Shown in pieces: positions 46,501 through 55,058 of a stretch of 64,000 bases of DNA. Source of the stretch: Bog-473 sp963834405 (GTDB taxonomy: Bacteria; Actinomycetota; Acidimicrobiia; Acidimicrobiales; RAAP-2); NCBI GenBank assembly GCA_963834405.1, contig CAWIBX010000007.1:620001-684000 (forward strand). Direction: 5' to 3'. The translations under genes and the position numbers were made by a program. The first letter of the stretch is position 1, and the number at the start of each line of letters is the position of its first letter. The notes beneath the pieces were generated by a model. The model saw nothing but the letters and a program-made list of their open reading frames with translations, searched no databases and was not told the DNA's origin.

Positions 46501-47124
46501 ATGGAGTACCAGGTGACGATGCCCTTCAAGGGGGTCAGCGCCGACGACCGGCGCCTCGTTCGACGAAGTCGGCTGGTGGGGGCCGCCTTCGAGATCGCCG
46601 GAACCGAGGGTGCGGGCCCGCTCGGCGTCGGTCGAGTCTGCCTGGCTGCCGGCCTCACTAAGCGGTACTTCTACGAGAGCTTTGCCTCGCTTGCCGAACT
46701 CCAGAGCGCCGTCGTCGACCATGCCATCTCGGTGATGTCGGAGTGTGTCGATCCGTTCCGGCCCACCGGACCCGGTGAGCCGCCACAAGCGTGGCTCGAG
46801 GCCTTCGTCAGCACATTGGTGGACGACGAATGTCTCGCTCGGGTACTGCTCGCCGAGACCCACGGCGGCGCGCTCAGCCCATTTCGGCGCCAGATCATCG
46901 ACGTGGCCATCGCGGGAATGGCACCCCCTGGCTCGGACGCGCAGGCGGACCTTCGTGCTCGCGTCGTCGCTTACGCACAGATCGGCATCTTGAGCGAACT
47001 GTGCCTGGCATGGCACGAGGGACAATTGGCGATAGGGCGGGGGGCACTTGTGGATGTGCTGGCTGATCTCTTTGTACGTATCGACGGCGCTCGCTCTGGA
47101 GCTCCGGGCAAGTCGAGTTGCTGA
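46501..47124 (+). CDS. TetR-family transcriptional regulator
   Basis: 207 residues. HTH at about 20-65 with LGVGRVCLAAGLTKRYFYESFAS, then an all-helical ligand domain. Alternative start at 46519. Divergent from the P450-MDR operon, which it likely represses until a substrate binds. Confidence 0.88.
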   Translation: MEYQVTMPFKGVSADDRRLVRRSRLVGAAFEIAGTEGAGPLGVGRVCLAAGLTKRYFYESFASLAELQSAVVDHAISVMSECVDPFRPTGPGEPPQAWLEAFVSTLVDDECLARVLLAETHGGALSPFRRQIIDVAIAGMAPPGSDAQADLRARVVAYAQIGILSELCLAWHEGQLAIGRGALVDVLADLFVRIDGARSGAPGKSSC

Positions 47125-47309
47125 ACCGCAAACGCAGGATGGCGATGGTGGAGCCCCCGCCGCCGTCATTCTTCCTTCGGGGACGAATTTCTAGGGTCCG
47201 GCTCGTCGGTACAGCTCGCTCGAATACTTCACGCCGAACATGTTCCGAAAAGCGACCCTCAAACCGATCTCCGGGATCAAGGGAGTCACTCGGAGCCTGA
47301 TGACTTGGA

Positions 47310-47329
47310 GCCTGCCTGTGAAGGCAGGC
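47310..47329. repeat. Hairpin beside tRNA fragment 3
   Basis: gcctgcct and aggcaggc form a perfect 8-bp stem around gtga, 7 bp from the tRNA-Gly fragment. No T-run, so a terminator role is doubtful; could be a recombination-related structure. Confidence 0.35.
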
Positions 47330-47336
47330 GCCCAGA

Positions 47337-47491
47337 TGGAGCGGAAGACGGGATTCGAACACGCGACCATCACCTTGGCAAGGTGGTGGTTTTCGTCCGT
47401 TTGGGTCTGGCGGGTTCGCTGACGTGCGCGTCCTTCCACCCAGTTTCCACCCCGTCCACTGCGTCCGGCTCTGTAGTAGAGCGGTCTACTA
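47337..47491 (-). repeat. tRNA-Gly 3' fragment 3 plus arm and inverted repeat
   Basis: 47337-47385 matches the 3' 49 nt of tRNA-Gly including the CCA end, with two mismatches. 47370-47457 is the 88-nt arm. gtagtagagcggtctacta (47473-47491) is the inverted repeat with 7-bp arms. Confidence 0.8.
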
Positions 47492-47500
47492 GCGCCCTAG

Positions 47501-48142
47501 ATCGAAATTGCCGCCGTTCGGTGCCGCGGCCACGGCCAGTGATGACACGAAGGCAAGGTGGATGGCGCCTCGAGGCGCCGAGGTCCATTTGGTGTCCCGA
47601 TGGAACGCAACCGCGAACATCGGACAACTCGCCGCCATGCTGATTCCACCCCGGATACCCGCGACAACGCCCGCATTCCTTGTTCGGGAAGGCGGGCGTT
47701 GTTCCTCGGTTGTTGGCGCCTCGGAACGTGTGGATCGGAACCCTCGGTACGGCTCAAAATGCCGAGATCTTCACGACTGGACTCAGCAAGATCCTGCCAG
47801 GTCGATTGTCGTCAGTTTGCTTCGAGGTTCAGTCCCGCTCGGGCAACGTCAGGTCACCCAATGATCCAGAATCAGGGAGGCGCTTTGCACAGGTCCGATT
47901 ATCCAGATGCCTCACCTCCTTCGGTAGAAGAACAACCTTCTTCTACGACTATGGACCCTTCGGGCCCGCAGCGATAGGTCTAAACGGAAAGTAACTGCAC
48001 CTTTCTAGGCGTTCACATCCCCACCCCAGGGGGCTGGCATGGGGTGAACTCGCTGGTCTCTTGCGTGAGCGAGCGTGCAAAAGAACAGTGCCTGCGGGCT
48101 CGACTCAGTTGACGACGCCGACCTCCCCCGGGGCCGTCTCAA
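47501..48142. other. About 640 bp without a gene
   Basis: No convincing frame. It holds a 16-nt perfect palindrome (ggcgcctcgaggcgcc, 47564-47579) and a long hairpin at 47666-47700 with arms aacgcccgc...ttcc and gggaa...gcgggcgtt, which may be an old terminator. Confidence 0.4.
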
Positions 48143-48223
48143 CCTTTCATCGAGAACTACAACAACAAGTGGCTCAACGAGCGCCTAGCCACCGCATCCC
48201 ACGAGAGGCGATTATCGAGATGA
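48143..48223 (+). pseudogene. Transposase C-terminal scrap
   Basis: Short frame reading PFIENYNNKWLNERL ends at a TGA. The FIxxYNNxWLxERL pattern resembles the C-terminus of IS3/IS481-type integrase-core transposases. Too short to name further. Confidence 0.35.
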
Positions 48224-48301
48224 CGGCTTAGGTCACCGCGTGTTAGTCCCTTATCCTTGCCGGAAGCTACTAATTGGTGGCGATGCAAGGCCACTCCTCC
48301 T

Positions 48302-48613
48302 TCACCTGCGCCTTCCGCGGGCTCGCTTGGAGGTGTTCGTCTCGACCAGTAGCTCCAGCACCTGGCCGATCGTCGGTTCTCGCCCGATGGCTTCTCGCAG
48401 CGGCAGGTGGGCTTGAACCTGGTACCGATTGCGACGGCCGTCCTTGTCCTTCACTACGTAGCCGGCTTCGGCCAGGTCATTGACAATGCCAAAGGCACTG
48501 CGCTCGGTCACTTCGAGCTCAGTGGCGATGTCGCGCAGACGCACCCCCGGGTCGTGAGCGATGCAGACCAGGGCCCGGCCATGTTTGGTGAGGAAGCCCC
48601 AGTTCGCCATCAC
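48302..48613 (-). CDS. Winged-helix (MarR/ArsR-like) regulator
   Basis: 103 residues. WGFLTKHGRALVCIAHDPGV, RLRDIATELEVTERSAFGIV (recognition helix) and GYVVKDKDGRRNRY (wing). A common small actinobacterial regulator type. Divergent from hsp20, which it may control. Confidence 0.85.
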   Translation of the reverse strand: MMANWGFLTKHGRALVCIAHDPGVRLRDIATELEVTERSAFGIVNDLAEAGYVVKDKDGRRNRYQVQAHLPLREAIGREPTIGQVLELLVETNTSKRARGRRR

Positions 48614-48651
48614 CGCCAGTATAGCGAAATATTTCTAGAAGTCATTTGCTG

Positions 48652-48663
48652 GTTACATATAAC
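48652..48663. promoter_or_regulatory. Inverted repeat between regulator and hsp20
   Basis: gtta-cata-taac is a perfect inverted repeat inside an AT-rich patch in the divergent promoter region; candidate site for the winged-helix regulator. Confidence 0.35.
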
Positions 48664-48743
48664 TAGAGTACAGTGGTGGCAGACATCGAGGACCGACTAT
48701 CGCCGACGCCGAGTTACTCGAGGGTCCGCGAAAGGTTGGAGCC

Positions 48744-49178
48744 ATGTTGATGCGATTTGAGCCATTCCGAGAGATCGACCGGATCACCGAAGAACTGCGT
48801 AGCGAACGCCGTCCTCGGGGGATTCCCGTGGACGCGTTCCGTCGGGGCAGCGAATTCAAGATTCTTCTTGACCTGCCCGGCGCAGATCCAGGCTCCATCG
48901 AGCTAACGGTCGAAAAGGACGTCCTCACCGTGGGGGGGACACGCACCTGGACGCCTTACGAGGACGATCAGATCGAGGTGATGGAGCGAGCCCAGGGCGA
49001 GTTCAAGCGCCAGCTATTGCTCGGGGAGAGCCTGGACCGTGACCGAATCGCTGCCACGTACGGGGATGGCGTGCTGACGATCACCATCCCCGTGGCCGAG
49101 CAGGCCAAGCCACACAAGGTCGAGATCACCCATGCCGCAGGAGTGGTGCCCGTCGAGGCAGCCTCCGCCGTGGTTTGA
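48744..49178 (+). CDS. Hsp20/alpha-crystallin small heat-shock protein
   Basis: 144 residues. The alpha-crystallin domain runs from FKILLDLPGADPGSIELTVEKDVLTV to YGDGVLTITIPVAE, the last being the conserved GVLxxxxP signature. ATP-independent holdase in the cytosol. A terminator follows at 49199. Such genes are frequent island cargo. Confidence 0.93.
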   Translation: MLMRFEPFREIDRITEELRSERRPRGIPVDAFRRGSEFKILLDLPGADPGSIELTVEKDVLTVGGTRTWTPYEDDQIEVMERAQGEFKRQLLLGESLDRDRIAATYGDGVLTITIPVAEQAKPHKVEITHAAGVVPVEAASAVV

Positions 49179-49198
49179 GGAACCGCCCGTGAATTGAT

Positions 49199-49227
49199 AA
49201 AGCGGCTCCTCCTGGAGCCGCTTTGTT
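49199..49227 (+). terminator. Terminator of hsp20
   Basis: aaagcggctcc and ggagccgcttt form a perfect 11-bp stem around tcct, followed by gtt. Confidence 0.8.
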
Positions 49228-49582
49228 ACGTTTCGGGCCCGGGCTGGATCGCGGCACTGACCCAAAGCATTAAAGGTGTGGCTGCTGAATACTCATCCCG
49301 CCTTGTCCACGCAACTAGCCGGTGCGACTGAATGAGGCCGGCCAGGACCTCGGTTCGTCGTAGACACATCTGGTCGGGATCGTCCATTCCGAACCGGAAC
49401 CACTCCAATGTGTGTGGAGTCTGTTCATCTCAAGCGGCCGGCAACCAACGACTACCCAGCGCGTTGAGGCCCTGGTCTTCTGAACGTGGTAACGATTCTG
49501 GAGTACCAAAGCCATAGCTCGACACGCGGGCAGCGACGCCATCGAACGCGGCACACCGAAATATTTCGAAGAAGGGAATCAA
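49228..49582. other. 355 bp without a gene
   Basis: No protein-like frame, RNA gene or repeat seen on either strand. Confidence 0.4.
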
Positions 49583-49732
49583 GTGAAGATCGCTGACAAA
49601 CGAGCCGCAAACAAGAAGGCTCATGCAGTTCGAGAGCGCAAGGCGAAGACTCCAGACGCAGCAGGATCGCCCCGTGACGACCAGGCCACGAGTGTCGTTT
49701 CCAACGAACCTCGTCGAGAGGGTCGGCCATGA
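49583..49732 (+). CDS. Small basic ORF
   Basis: GTG start with AAGGGA five bases upstream opens 49 codons of Lys/Arg-rich sequence (KIADKRAANKKAHAVRERKA). Resembles small nucleic-acid-binding tails but no family is recognised. Existence rests on the Shine-Dalgarno site only. Confidence 0.3.
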   Translation: MKIADKRAANKKAHAVRERKAKTPDAAGSPRDDQATSVVSNEPRREGRP

Positions 49733-49796
49733 GAGGCACTGGGACAAGAAACCCGTAACACTTGTGTCACTCTTCAGGTGGGGATCGAGGAATCCG

Positions 49797-50575
49797 ATGG
49801 AAGCTGGCTCGGGATACGAAGAGCCCGTACAATCCCTCGTGTCCGGCTTTGACCGAGACCGAGTTGCTGAAGAACGAGATCGGGTATCTGACGCTCACGA
49901 CGTACTGGCGGATGACCGCGACCTTTGCGCGGAGCACCGTGACCACCGCGCCGAGCGCCGAGAACAGTTCGCAACGGACGTGGACCCCCAGAATGCCTTC
50001 GATCGATCCGAGGCTAAACGGGACCGTGAGCAATCGGCCGTCGAGCGATTGAACTCCCGGGATGATCGAGCTTCCTCCAACGCGGATCGAATCCTGGCAG
50101 CCAGGGAACGTTCGGAGTACCTCGTTGACGAACTCACCGGAGCGCACCGGAGAGCCGACGGACTCTTCGAGTTAGAGCGAGAGGTCGTACGAGCGAAGAG
50201 AACGGGTGAGCCATTCACCCTGGCGTTCGTTGACATCGATGGACTCGAGGCGGTGAACGACTCGCGGGCCACGCTGGCGGCGATGACCTACTGGTTCTTG
50301 TGGCCGACACCATCAGAGTTCACGTCCGTCCAGACGATCTCATCGTTCGCTACGCGGGCGATGAGTTTCTGTGCGGTCTTCTGGGACTGGGAATTGTCGA
50401 AGCCACGAGACGATTCGACCTTGTCAGTGTGGATCTTGCGGTGAGCTGTCGATCATCTGTCACCGCCGGCCTGGCCGAAATGGCTGAGTCAGAATCTCTC
50501 ATTGCTCTTATTCGCCGCGCCGATGAAGACCTCTACGACAGACGGAAGCAGCGGAGGGACCCCTCGTCCAGGTAA
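49797..50575 (+). pseudogene. GGDEF diguanylate cyclase, frameshifted
   Basis: A charged coiled-coil N-terminus of RDR/ERD repeats (DRDRVAEERDRV, AEHRDHRAERRE) leads into a GGDEF domain: VDELTGAHRRADGL, LAFVDIDGLEAVND. Phase then changes near 50266, and the second frame supplies GHAGGDDLLVLVADTIR and YAGDEFLCG (the active-site GGDEF as AGDEF). A one-base change joins both. It would make cyclic di-GMP if expressed whole. Confidence 0.75.
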
Positions 50576-50613
50576 TCGGACCGTCTCGACTTCGAAAGTG
50601 CCGCACCGCAACA

Positions 50614-50901
50614 CCCCCCTACCCGGAGACGCGACGCGAGCTCCAGAGCCACTGCACCAAGAAGGCCATGCCACCTGAGATCCAACGCCTCGGTCGCACC
50701 GTCAAACACTGGTTCGAAAAGATCACCAACTACCACTTGGCCCGGGTCTCCAACGGCCCCACCGAAGCGCTCAACAACCTGATCAAGCGAATCAAGCGCA
50801 TCGGATTCGGCTTCCGCAACTTCGAGAACTACCGAATTAGGGCTCTGCACTATGCCGGCAAGCCCAACTGGCGCGTGTTGGGCTCGATCGTCGTCCGGTG
50901 A
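50614..50901 (+). pseudogene. ISL3-family transposase, C-terminal fragment
   Basis: The frame reads ETRRELQSHCTKKAMPPE, then LGRTVKHWF, VSNGPTEALNNLIKRIKR and FGFRNFENYRIRAL, the C-terminal end of ISL3-type DDE transposases. The N-terminal two thirds are missing. The IS3 element inserted 28 bp downstream. Confidence 0.8.
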
Positions 50902-50983
50902 GCAGGCAGACCCCGCCAGAATCCGATGGTGAATCGGCCTGGGATCCCCGGAGGCTCCATACCTTGGAAACGAGGATGGAGTC

Positions 50984-51313
50984 ATGGAACAGAAGCCGAG
51001 AACGAAGCGGTATCCGCCTGAGCTGAAGGAGCGGGCGGTGCGCATGGTGTTGGACCTGCGAGAGCAGGATCCGCACGACAAGACGGTGATCTCGCGGGTG
51101 GCCCGACAGCTGGGCGTGGGCGACGAGTCGTTGCGCAGCTGGGTGAAGCGTGCCGACGTCGACGCCGGCAAGCGCCCGGGGCTGACGAGCGACGAGCAGG
51201 CCGAGCTCAAGCGGCTGCGCAAGGAGAACTTCGAGCTTCGCCGGGCCAATGACATCTTGCAGGCTGCGGCGACTTTCTTCGGGGCGGAGCTCGACCGCCG
51301 ACACAAGAAGTAG
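50984..51313 (+). CDS. IS3-family transposase OrfA
   Basis: 109 residues: helix-turn-helix (YPPELKERAVRMVLDL, ARQLGVGDESLRSWVK) and a C-terminal leucine-zipper-like helix (ELKRLRKENFELRRANDIL). Ends just where the orfB frame (-1) takes over, consistent with programmed frameshifting. Confidence 0.93.
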   Translation: MEQKPRTKRYPPELKERAVRMVLDLREQDPHDKTVISRVARQLGVGDESLRSWVKRADVDAGKRPGLTSDEQAELKRLRKENFELRRANDILQAAATFFGAELDRRHKK

Positions 51314-52233
51314 TTGCCTTCATCGACGCCCATCGGGACCACGAGACCGGTGGGCGTCGATGGGGGGTCGAGCCGATCTGCGAGCAGCTCGCAGTCGCCC
51401 CCTCCACCTACTACGACGCCAAGTCCCGGCCGCCTTCGGCCCGGGCGCTGCGTGACGCCGAGCTGGGCCCCAAGCTGGTCGAGCTGTGGAAGCGCAACTA
51501 CTCGGTCTACGGCAGGCGCAAGCTCACCAAGGCGGCTCGGCGGGCCGATCTCGACATCGGGCGCGACCAGGTAGCCCGCCTCATGCGACACCAGGGCATT
51601 CGCGGGGCGAGCCGCTCCAAGAAACGCTTCACCACCAAGTCTGATCCCGCCCACGTCCGCGCCCCGGACCTCGTCAATCGCAACTTCAGTGCTACGCGTC
51701 CCGATGAACTGTGGGTGTGCGACTTCACCTACTGCTCGACATGGTCGGGCATCATTTACGTCGCCTTCGTAATCGACGTCTTCTCCCGGCGCCTTGTCGG
51801 CTGGAAGGCGGCGCGCTCGATGACCACGACCCTTGTCCTCGATGCGCTCAACATGGCGGCATGGACGCGCCGGCACACCACTCTCGAAGGGCTGATCTGT
51901 CACACCGACGCCGGAAGTCAATACACCTCTATTGCCTACACCGAGCGCATCGACGACGTCGGTGCCGCGCCCTCCATCGGGACCATCGGAGACAGCTACG
52001 ACAACGCCATGGCCGAATCGGTCATCGGGCTTTTCAAGACCGAGCTGCACCGCAACCCGGCCGCCCTGGCGGACAACGGCGGGCCTTGGAAGGGCCTCGA
52101 CGACCTCGAGATCGCCACGTGCGCCTGGGTGTCATGGTTCAACGAGGAGCGACTCCATGGAGAGCTCGACGACCGCACGCCGGCCGAAGTCGAAGCCGAG
52201 TACCGTTTCAGATCTCAGCCCGCTGTGGCATGA
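51313..52233 (+). CDS. IS3-family transposase OrfB (integrase core)
   Basis: About 306 codons in the -1 frame relative to orfA; the frame is open upstream into orfA with no good start, so an OrfAB fusion product is likely. DDE residues lie in WVCDFTYC, CHTDAGSQYTS and NAMAESVIGLFKTEL. C-terminal WFNEERLHGELDDRTPAEVE is typical. Confidence 0.92.
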   Translation, partial: VAFIDAHRDHETGGRRWGVEPICEQLAVAPSTYYDAKSRPPSARALRDAELGPKLVELWKRNYSVYGRRKLTKAARRADLDIGRDQVARLMRHQGIRGASRSKKRFTTKSDPAHVRAPDLVNRNFSATRPDELWVCDFTYCSTWSGIIYVAFVIDVFSRRLVGWKAARSMTTTLVLDALNMAAWTRRHTTLEGLICHTDAGSQYTSIAYTERIDDVGAAPSIGTIGDSYDNAMAESVIGLFKTELHRNPAALADNGGPWKGLDDLEIATCAWVSWFNEERLHGELDDRTPAEVEAEYRFRSQPAVA

Positions 52234-52287
52234 GAAACCAAACCAACGAGCCTCCGTCAAACCCAGGCCGGTTCATGGTCCCCATTT

Positions 52288-52459
52288 ATTGGAGCGGAAG
52301 ACATTGGAGCGGAAGACGGGATTCGAACCCGCGACCCTCACCTTGGCAAGATGGTGATTTTCGTCCCATCAGGTCCGGCGGGGCCTCGTTGGTGAGGCTC
52401 CGTCCACCCAGTTTCCAGTACGTCCACCCAATCCGTCGCTGTAGTAGAGCGGTCTACTA
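52288..52459 (-). repeat. tRNA-Gly 3' fragment 4 plus arm and inverted repeat
   Basis: 52305-52350 is identical over 46 nt to the 3' end of tRNA-Gly including CCA. The first 15 nt are tandemly duplicated (attggagcggaagac at 52288 and 52303). 52338-52425 is the 88-nt arm, and gtagtagagcggtctacta lies at 52441-52459. Confidence 0.85.
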
Positions 52460-52939
52460 AGCGGATCTCCTGCGACGGACCCGGGGCAGACGGATCTCGG
52501 ACCCTGTTCTGGGGATTCACGATCCGGTCGAAGTCGGTCGCTCCGCTGGCGAGTATGGCCTGGCGGAGGGTCCATCCGCTCGACCGTCAGACGATGGCTC
52601 ACGCGCCGCGCTCTTCGTCCTCGGTTCCAGCTAGAAGTCGAATGACCGCGAGAAGAAGGCGGCGAGAATGGCCGCCGCGAGGCCACCGACGAGTCCAGCC
52701 AAGGGAATGATGGTTTGGCCAGTCCGGTCGCAACCAGAATGCTGCCTTCCTCCGCTGGCGCGTAGCGGGTGACGTGCAACTACCAGACGCCCCAGCCAGT
52801 CGGGGCGGAGGGCGGTTGTTTGAGACACACCCCGATGGCATACTCCAAGACGTGCGAGGTGACCGACATATGGTCGGTAAAAGCTCAGATCGGTGGTCTG
52901 TGTCCTGGGTCGTCCAGCGCAAGCGAATGGAATGACGTG
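52460..52939. other. 480 bp, no intact gene
   Basis: Minus-strand scraps near 52630-52790 (YAPAEEGSILVATG, then one phase off TIIPLAGLVGGLAAAILAAF) look like a broken small membrane protein. Nothing else recognised. Confidence 0.3.
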
Positions 52940-53419
52940 ATGGCCGATGAGTCCCCATACATTGACTATGAGAATCTGCCGGCTCCCTCTGAGGGGATCA
53001 TTGCCACATTGTTCATAACGGTGCGGAAGGTCGCCCAATCACGCGATTTCTATTCGCGCGTCCTGGGCGGGAAGGTCGTTTTAGAGGAGAACCCATGCAT
53101 GGTGAAGCTCGCCAACACCTGGATCATCATGAATCCCGGTGGTGGACCCACGCCCGACAAGCCCGGCATCTCGGTAGTCAATTATGAGCCTGACGACACG
53201 ACGTCGATCTTCTTAAATCTGCGGGTCGCAGATATTGACACCTGCTACAGGGTATGGAGCGAGCGAGGGGCAGAATTTGTTACGCCTCCGATCGATCGAG
53301 GTCCCGAGATCCGCTGCTACATGCGCGATCCAGATGGCTACATGATTGAGGTCGGCCAAGCAACAGGCCTCCTGTCCGGCCAACTGGCCAAGAAGCGACC
53401 GGAGGATCTGCCGGGCTAG
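52940..53419 (+). CDS. VOC family protein
   Basis: 159 residues: ATLFITVRKVAQSRDFYSRVLGG at the start and CYMRDPDGYMIEVGQ near the end define a glyoxalase-fold VOC protein. The ATG at 52940 (GTG 52937 adjacent) is chosen from domain position. Function unknown. Confidence 0.85.
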   Translation: MADESPYIDYENLPAPSEGIIATLFITVRKVAQSRDFYSRVLGGKVVLEENPCMVKLANTWIIMNPGGGPTPDKPGISVVNYEPDDTTSIFLNLRVADIDTCYRVWSERGAEFVTPPIDRGPEIRCYMRDPDGYMIEVGQATGLLSGQLAKKRPEDLPG

Positions 53420-53480
53420 ATCCGATTTCTTGTGGATAATCCTGCGCCTCTGGACAACGGGGCGCCTTCCAGCAGGGGCC

Positions 53481-53824
53481 ATGATCAAGCTCTACTTTGG
53501 TGGCGAGGACCGCTATATGGGTGGGATTTTCGGCCTGCCCCCACCGAGCCCGCGTTCGAGGCGTACATGTCGATGCTCGAAGGTGCTCCTTGCCCGTGGT
53601 CGGCTGCCGTGCTCGGCGGTGACATCGTCGAGAGCGGGATCGCCCGCCTCGCCCTCGAGCGCGGTGGACACCTGCACATGGGTCCCGAAGACTGGAGCGG
53701 CAAGGGGCAGGTCAACAATCAGGAACTCGTCGCGTCAGCGGCGGCACTGTGCGCGAAGGTGGGTCGACCTCTGGCTACGCACATCGAGACCATCGCTGTT
53801 TTGGGACTGCCGGATGCGAGCTGA
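53481..53824 (+). pseudogene. BKACE (beta-keto acid cleavage) C-terminal remnant
   Basis: Begins MIKLYFGG, then GGIFGLPP, shifts frame near 53535, and continues TEPAFEAYMSMLEGAPCPWS, LGGDIVESG, GHLHMGPEDW and THIETIAVLGLPD. These are the C-terminal barrel motifs of BKACE enzymes (PF05853). The N-terminal half and one base are missing. Confidence 0.75.
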
Positions 53825-53899
53825 GAAGAGCGTCCTCCCTCCCTGCCCCAGCGGAACGGTCAGCTGACTTCCCTGCTGCGGTCGTTTGGGGCGGAACGA

Positions 53900-54495
53900 G
53901 GTTGGTATTGCGCTGATCGACGCCCTCGCCCAGCTCCACGATGTCGACTGGCGCTCCGCGGGTCTGGCCGATCTCGGCCGGCCCGACGGCTTCCACGAAC
54001 GACAAGTGAAGCGCTGGAGCGCGCAATTGGACTCGTACAAGGGCCGTGAGCTCCCAGGCGTCGAGGATGTCATGGTGTGGCTCCGAGAGCACCGTCCGGC
54101 AACGTTCGGTCCGACAATCATGCACGGTGACTACCACGTCATCAATGTTCTGATTGCGCCAGACCGCCCTAGGCGAGTCGTCGCCCATCCTCGATTGGGA
54201 GACGGCTACCATCGGCGATCCGCTGCTCGACCTCGCCGGCTTTTGTGAGATTTGGTCCCACGACCCAACACGCTCGGCACTGGTCGAGCGATACCAGCCT
54301 CAACGTGGCATCGGGCCGATTCAAGACATGGCCTATTACACGGTGCTCTACAACTTTCGACTTGCCGTATTGCTCGAGGGCATCTACCAGCGGTCCCTAC
54401 GGGATCCAAGTCGCGAATCACAACACGACATCGGTAGCCGGGCACTGGCGAATGTCGATCGAGCCCTCGTTATCCTGAGGAACGAGTCTGCGTAA
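53900..54495 (+). pseudogene. Aminoglycoside-phosphotransferase-fold remnant
   Basis: ALIDALAQLHDVDW, GLADLGRPDGFHERQVKRW and the catalytic loop IMHGDYHVINV are followed by a phase change near 54180 and then LDWETATIGDPLLDLAGF (metal-binding Asp). The N-lobe is missing. Resembles acyl-CoA-dehydrogenase-associated APH proteins rather than resistance enzymes. Confidence 0.75.
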
Positions 54496-54567
54496 CGGTC
54501 GTGCGACATCAAAAGTCGATAGCAAGAGCTTGCCAACTAAGAGCGTGAGACAACAGAAGGGATTGCG

Positions 54568-55026
54568 ATGCCGAAGTTCCCACCGGACGAATTGCTAGGC
54601 GCCTACGAGACTTTCAAGCGGGTCTCGGACACCTGCGCGGAGACGGGCGACTACAACGCCTTTGCGGACCTGTTCACCCAGGACTGCGTGTACATCGAGC
54701 ACGTCTTTGGTGAGATGCACGGGCGCGAGGCCGTTCGCGAATGGATCGTGCCGCTGATGCGTGACCCCATCAATGCCGAAATGGTCCGTTATACCCACGA
54801 CTGGACGATGTTCGACGAAGAGAATGAACGTGTCATCTTCTGCGCCCGCACGCACATGTCCGATCCCGGAGACGGCAGCGAACTCTCGACGACCAACTGG
54901 ACTCGAATCGATTACGCGGGGAATGGACTGTGGTGTCGCGAGGAGGACATCTACAACCCCGCCAACTTCGGCAAGTTGCTCACCGACTGGCAGAACGCCA
55001 AAGCGGCTGCAACTGCATCTCCCTGA
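54568..55026 (+). CDS. SnoaL/NTF2-like protein
   Basis: 152 residues: FKRVSDTCAETGDYNAFADLFTQDCVYIEHVFGEMHGREAVREWI is the cone-fold pattern of SnoaL-like polyketide cyclases and isomerases. Small soluble protein; substrate unknown. Last gene before the tRNA. Confidence 0.85.
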   Translation: MPKFPPDELLGAYETFKRVSDTCAETGDYNAFADLFTQDCVYIEHVFGEMHGREAVREWIVPLMRDPINAEMVRYTHDWTMFDEENERVIFCARTHMSDPGDGSELSTTNWTRIDYAGNGLWCREEDIYNPANFGKLLTDWQNAKAAATASP

Positions 55027-55058
55027 CAGGGTTGTGACAACGCCCTGACCTGGCATCT

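Larger units (their letters stand above)
50930..52275 (+). mobile_element. Complete IS3-family insertion sequence (1346 bp)
   Basis: Terminal inverted repeats tgaatcggcctggg...cggaggctc (50930-50958) and, on the other strand, tgaaccggcctggg...cggaggctc (52248-52275) are near-identical. A 3-bp direct repeat tgg flanks both ends (50927-50929 and 52276-52278), as expected for IS3 transposition. OrfA and the orfB frame are both intact. Confidence 0.9.

Noticed and set aside
47370..52520. Short minus-strand frames ending in the tRNA fragments (VDRSTT...TLPR), alike in copies 3 and 4
   Set aside because: The similarity follows the ungapped DNA repeat, and copy 2 does not keep the frame. Better explained as a non-coding attachment arm.
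53900..54495. Aminoglycoside resistance gene
   Set aside because: Sequence resembles APH-fold proteins linked to acyl-CoA metabolism, lacks the N-lobe and is frameshifted.
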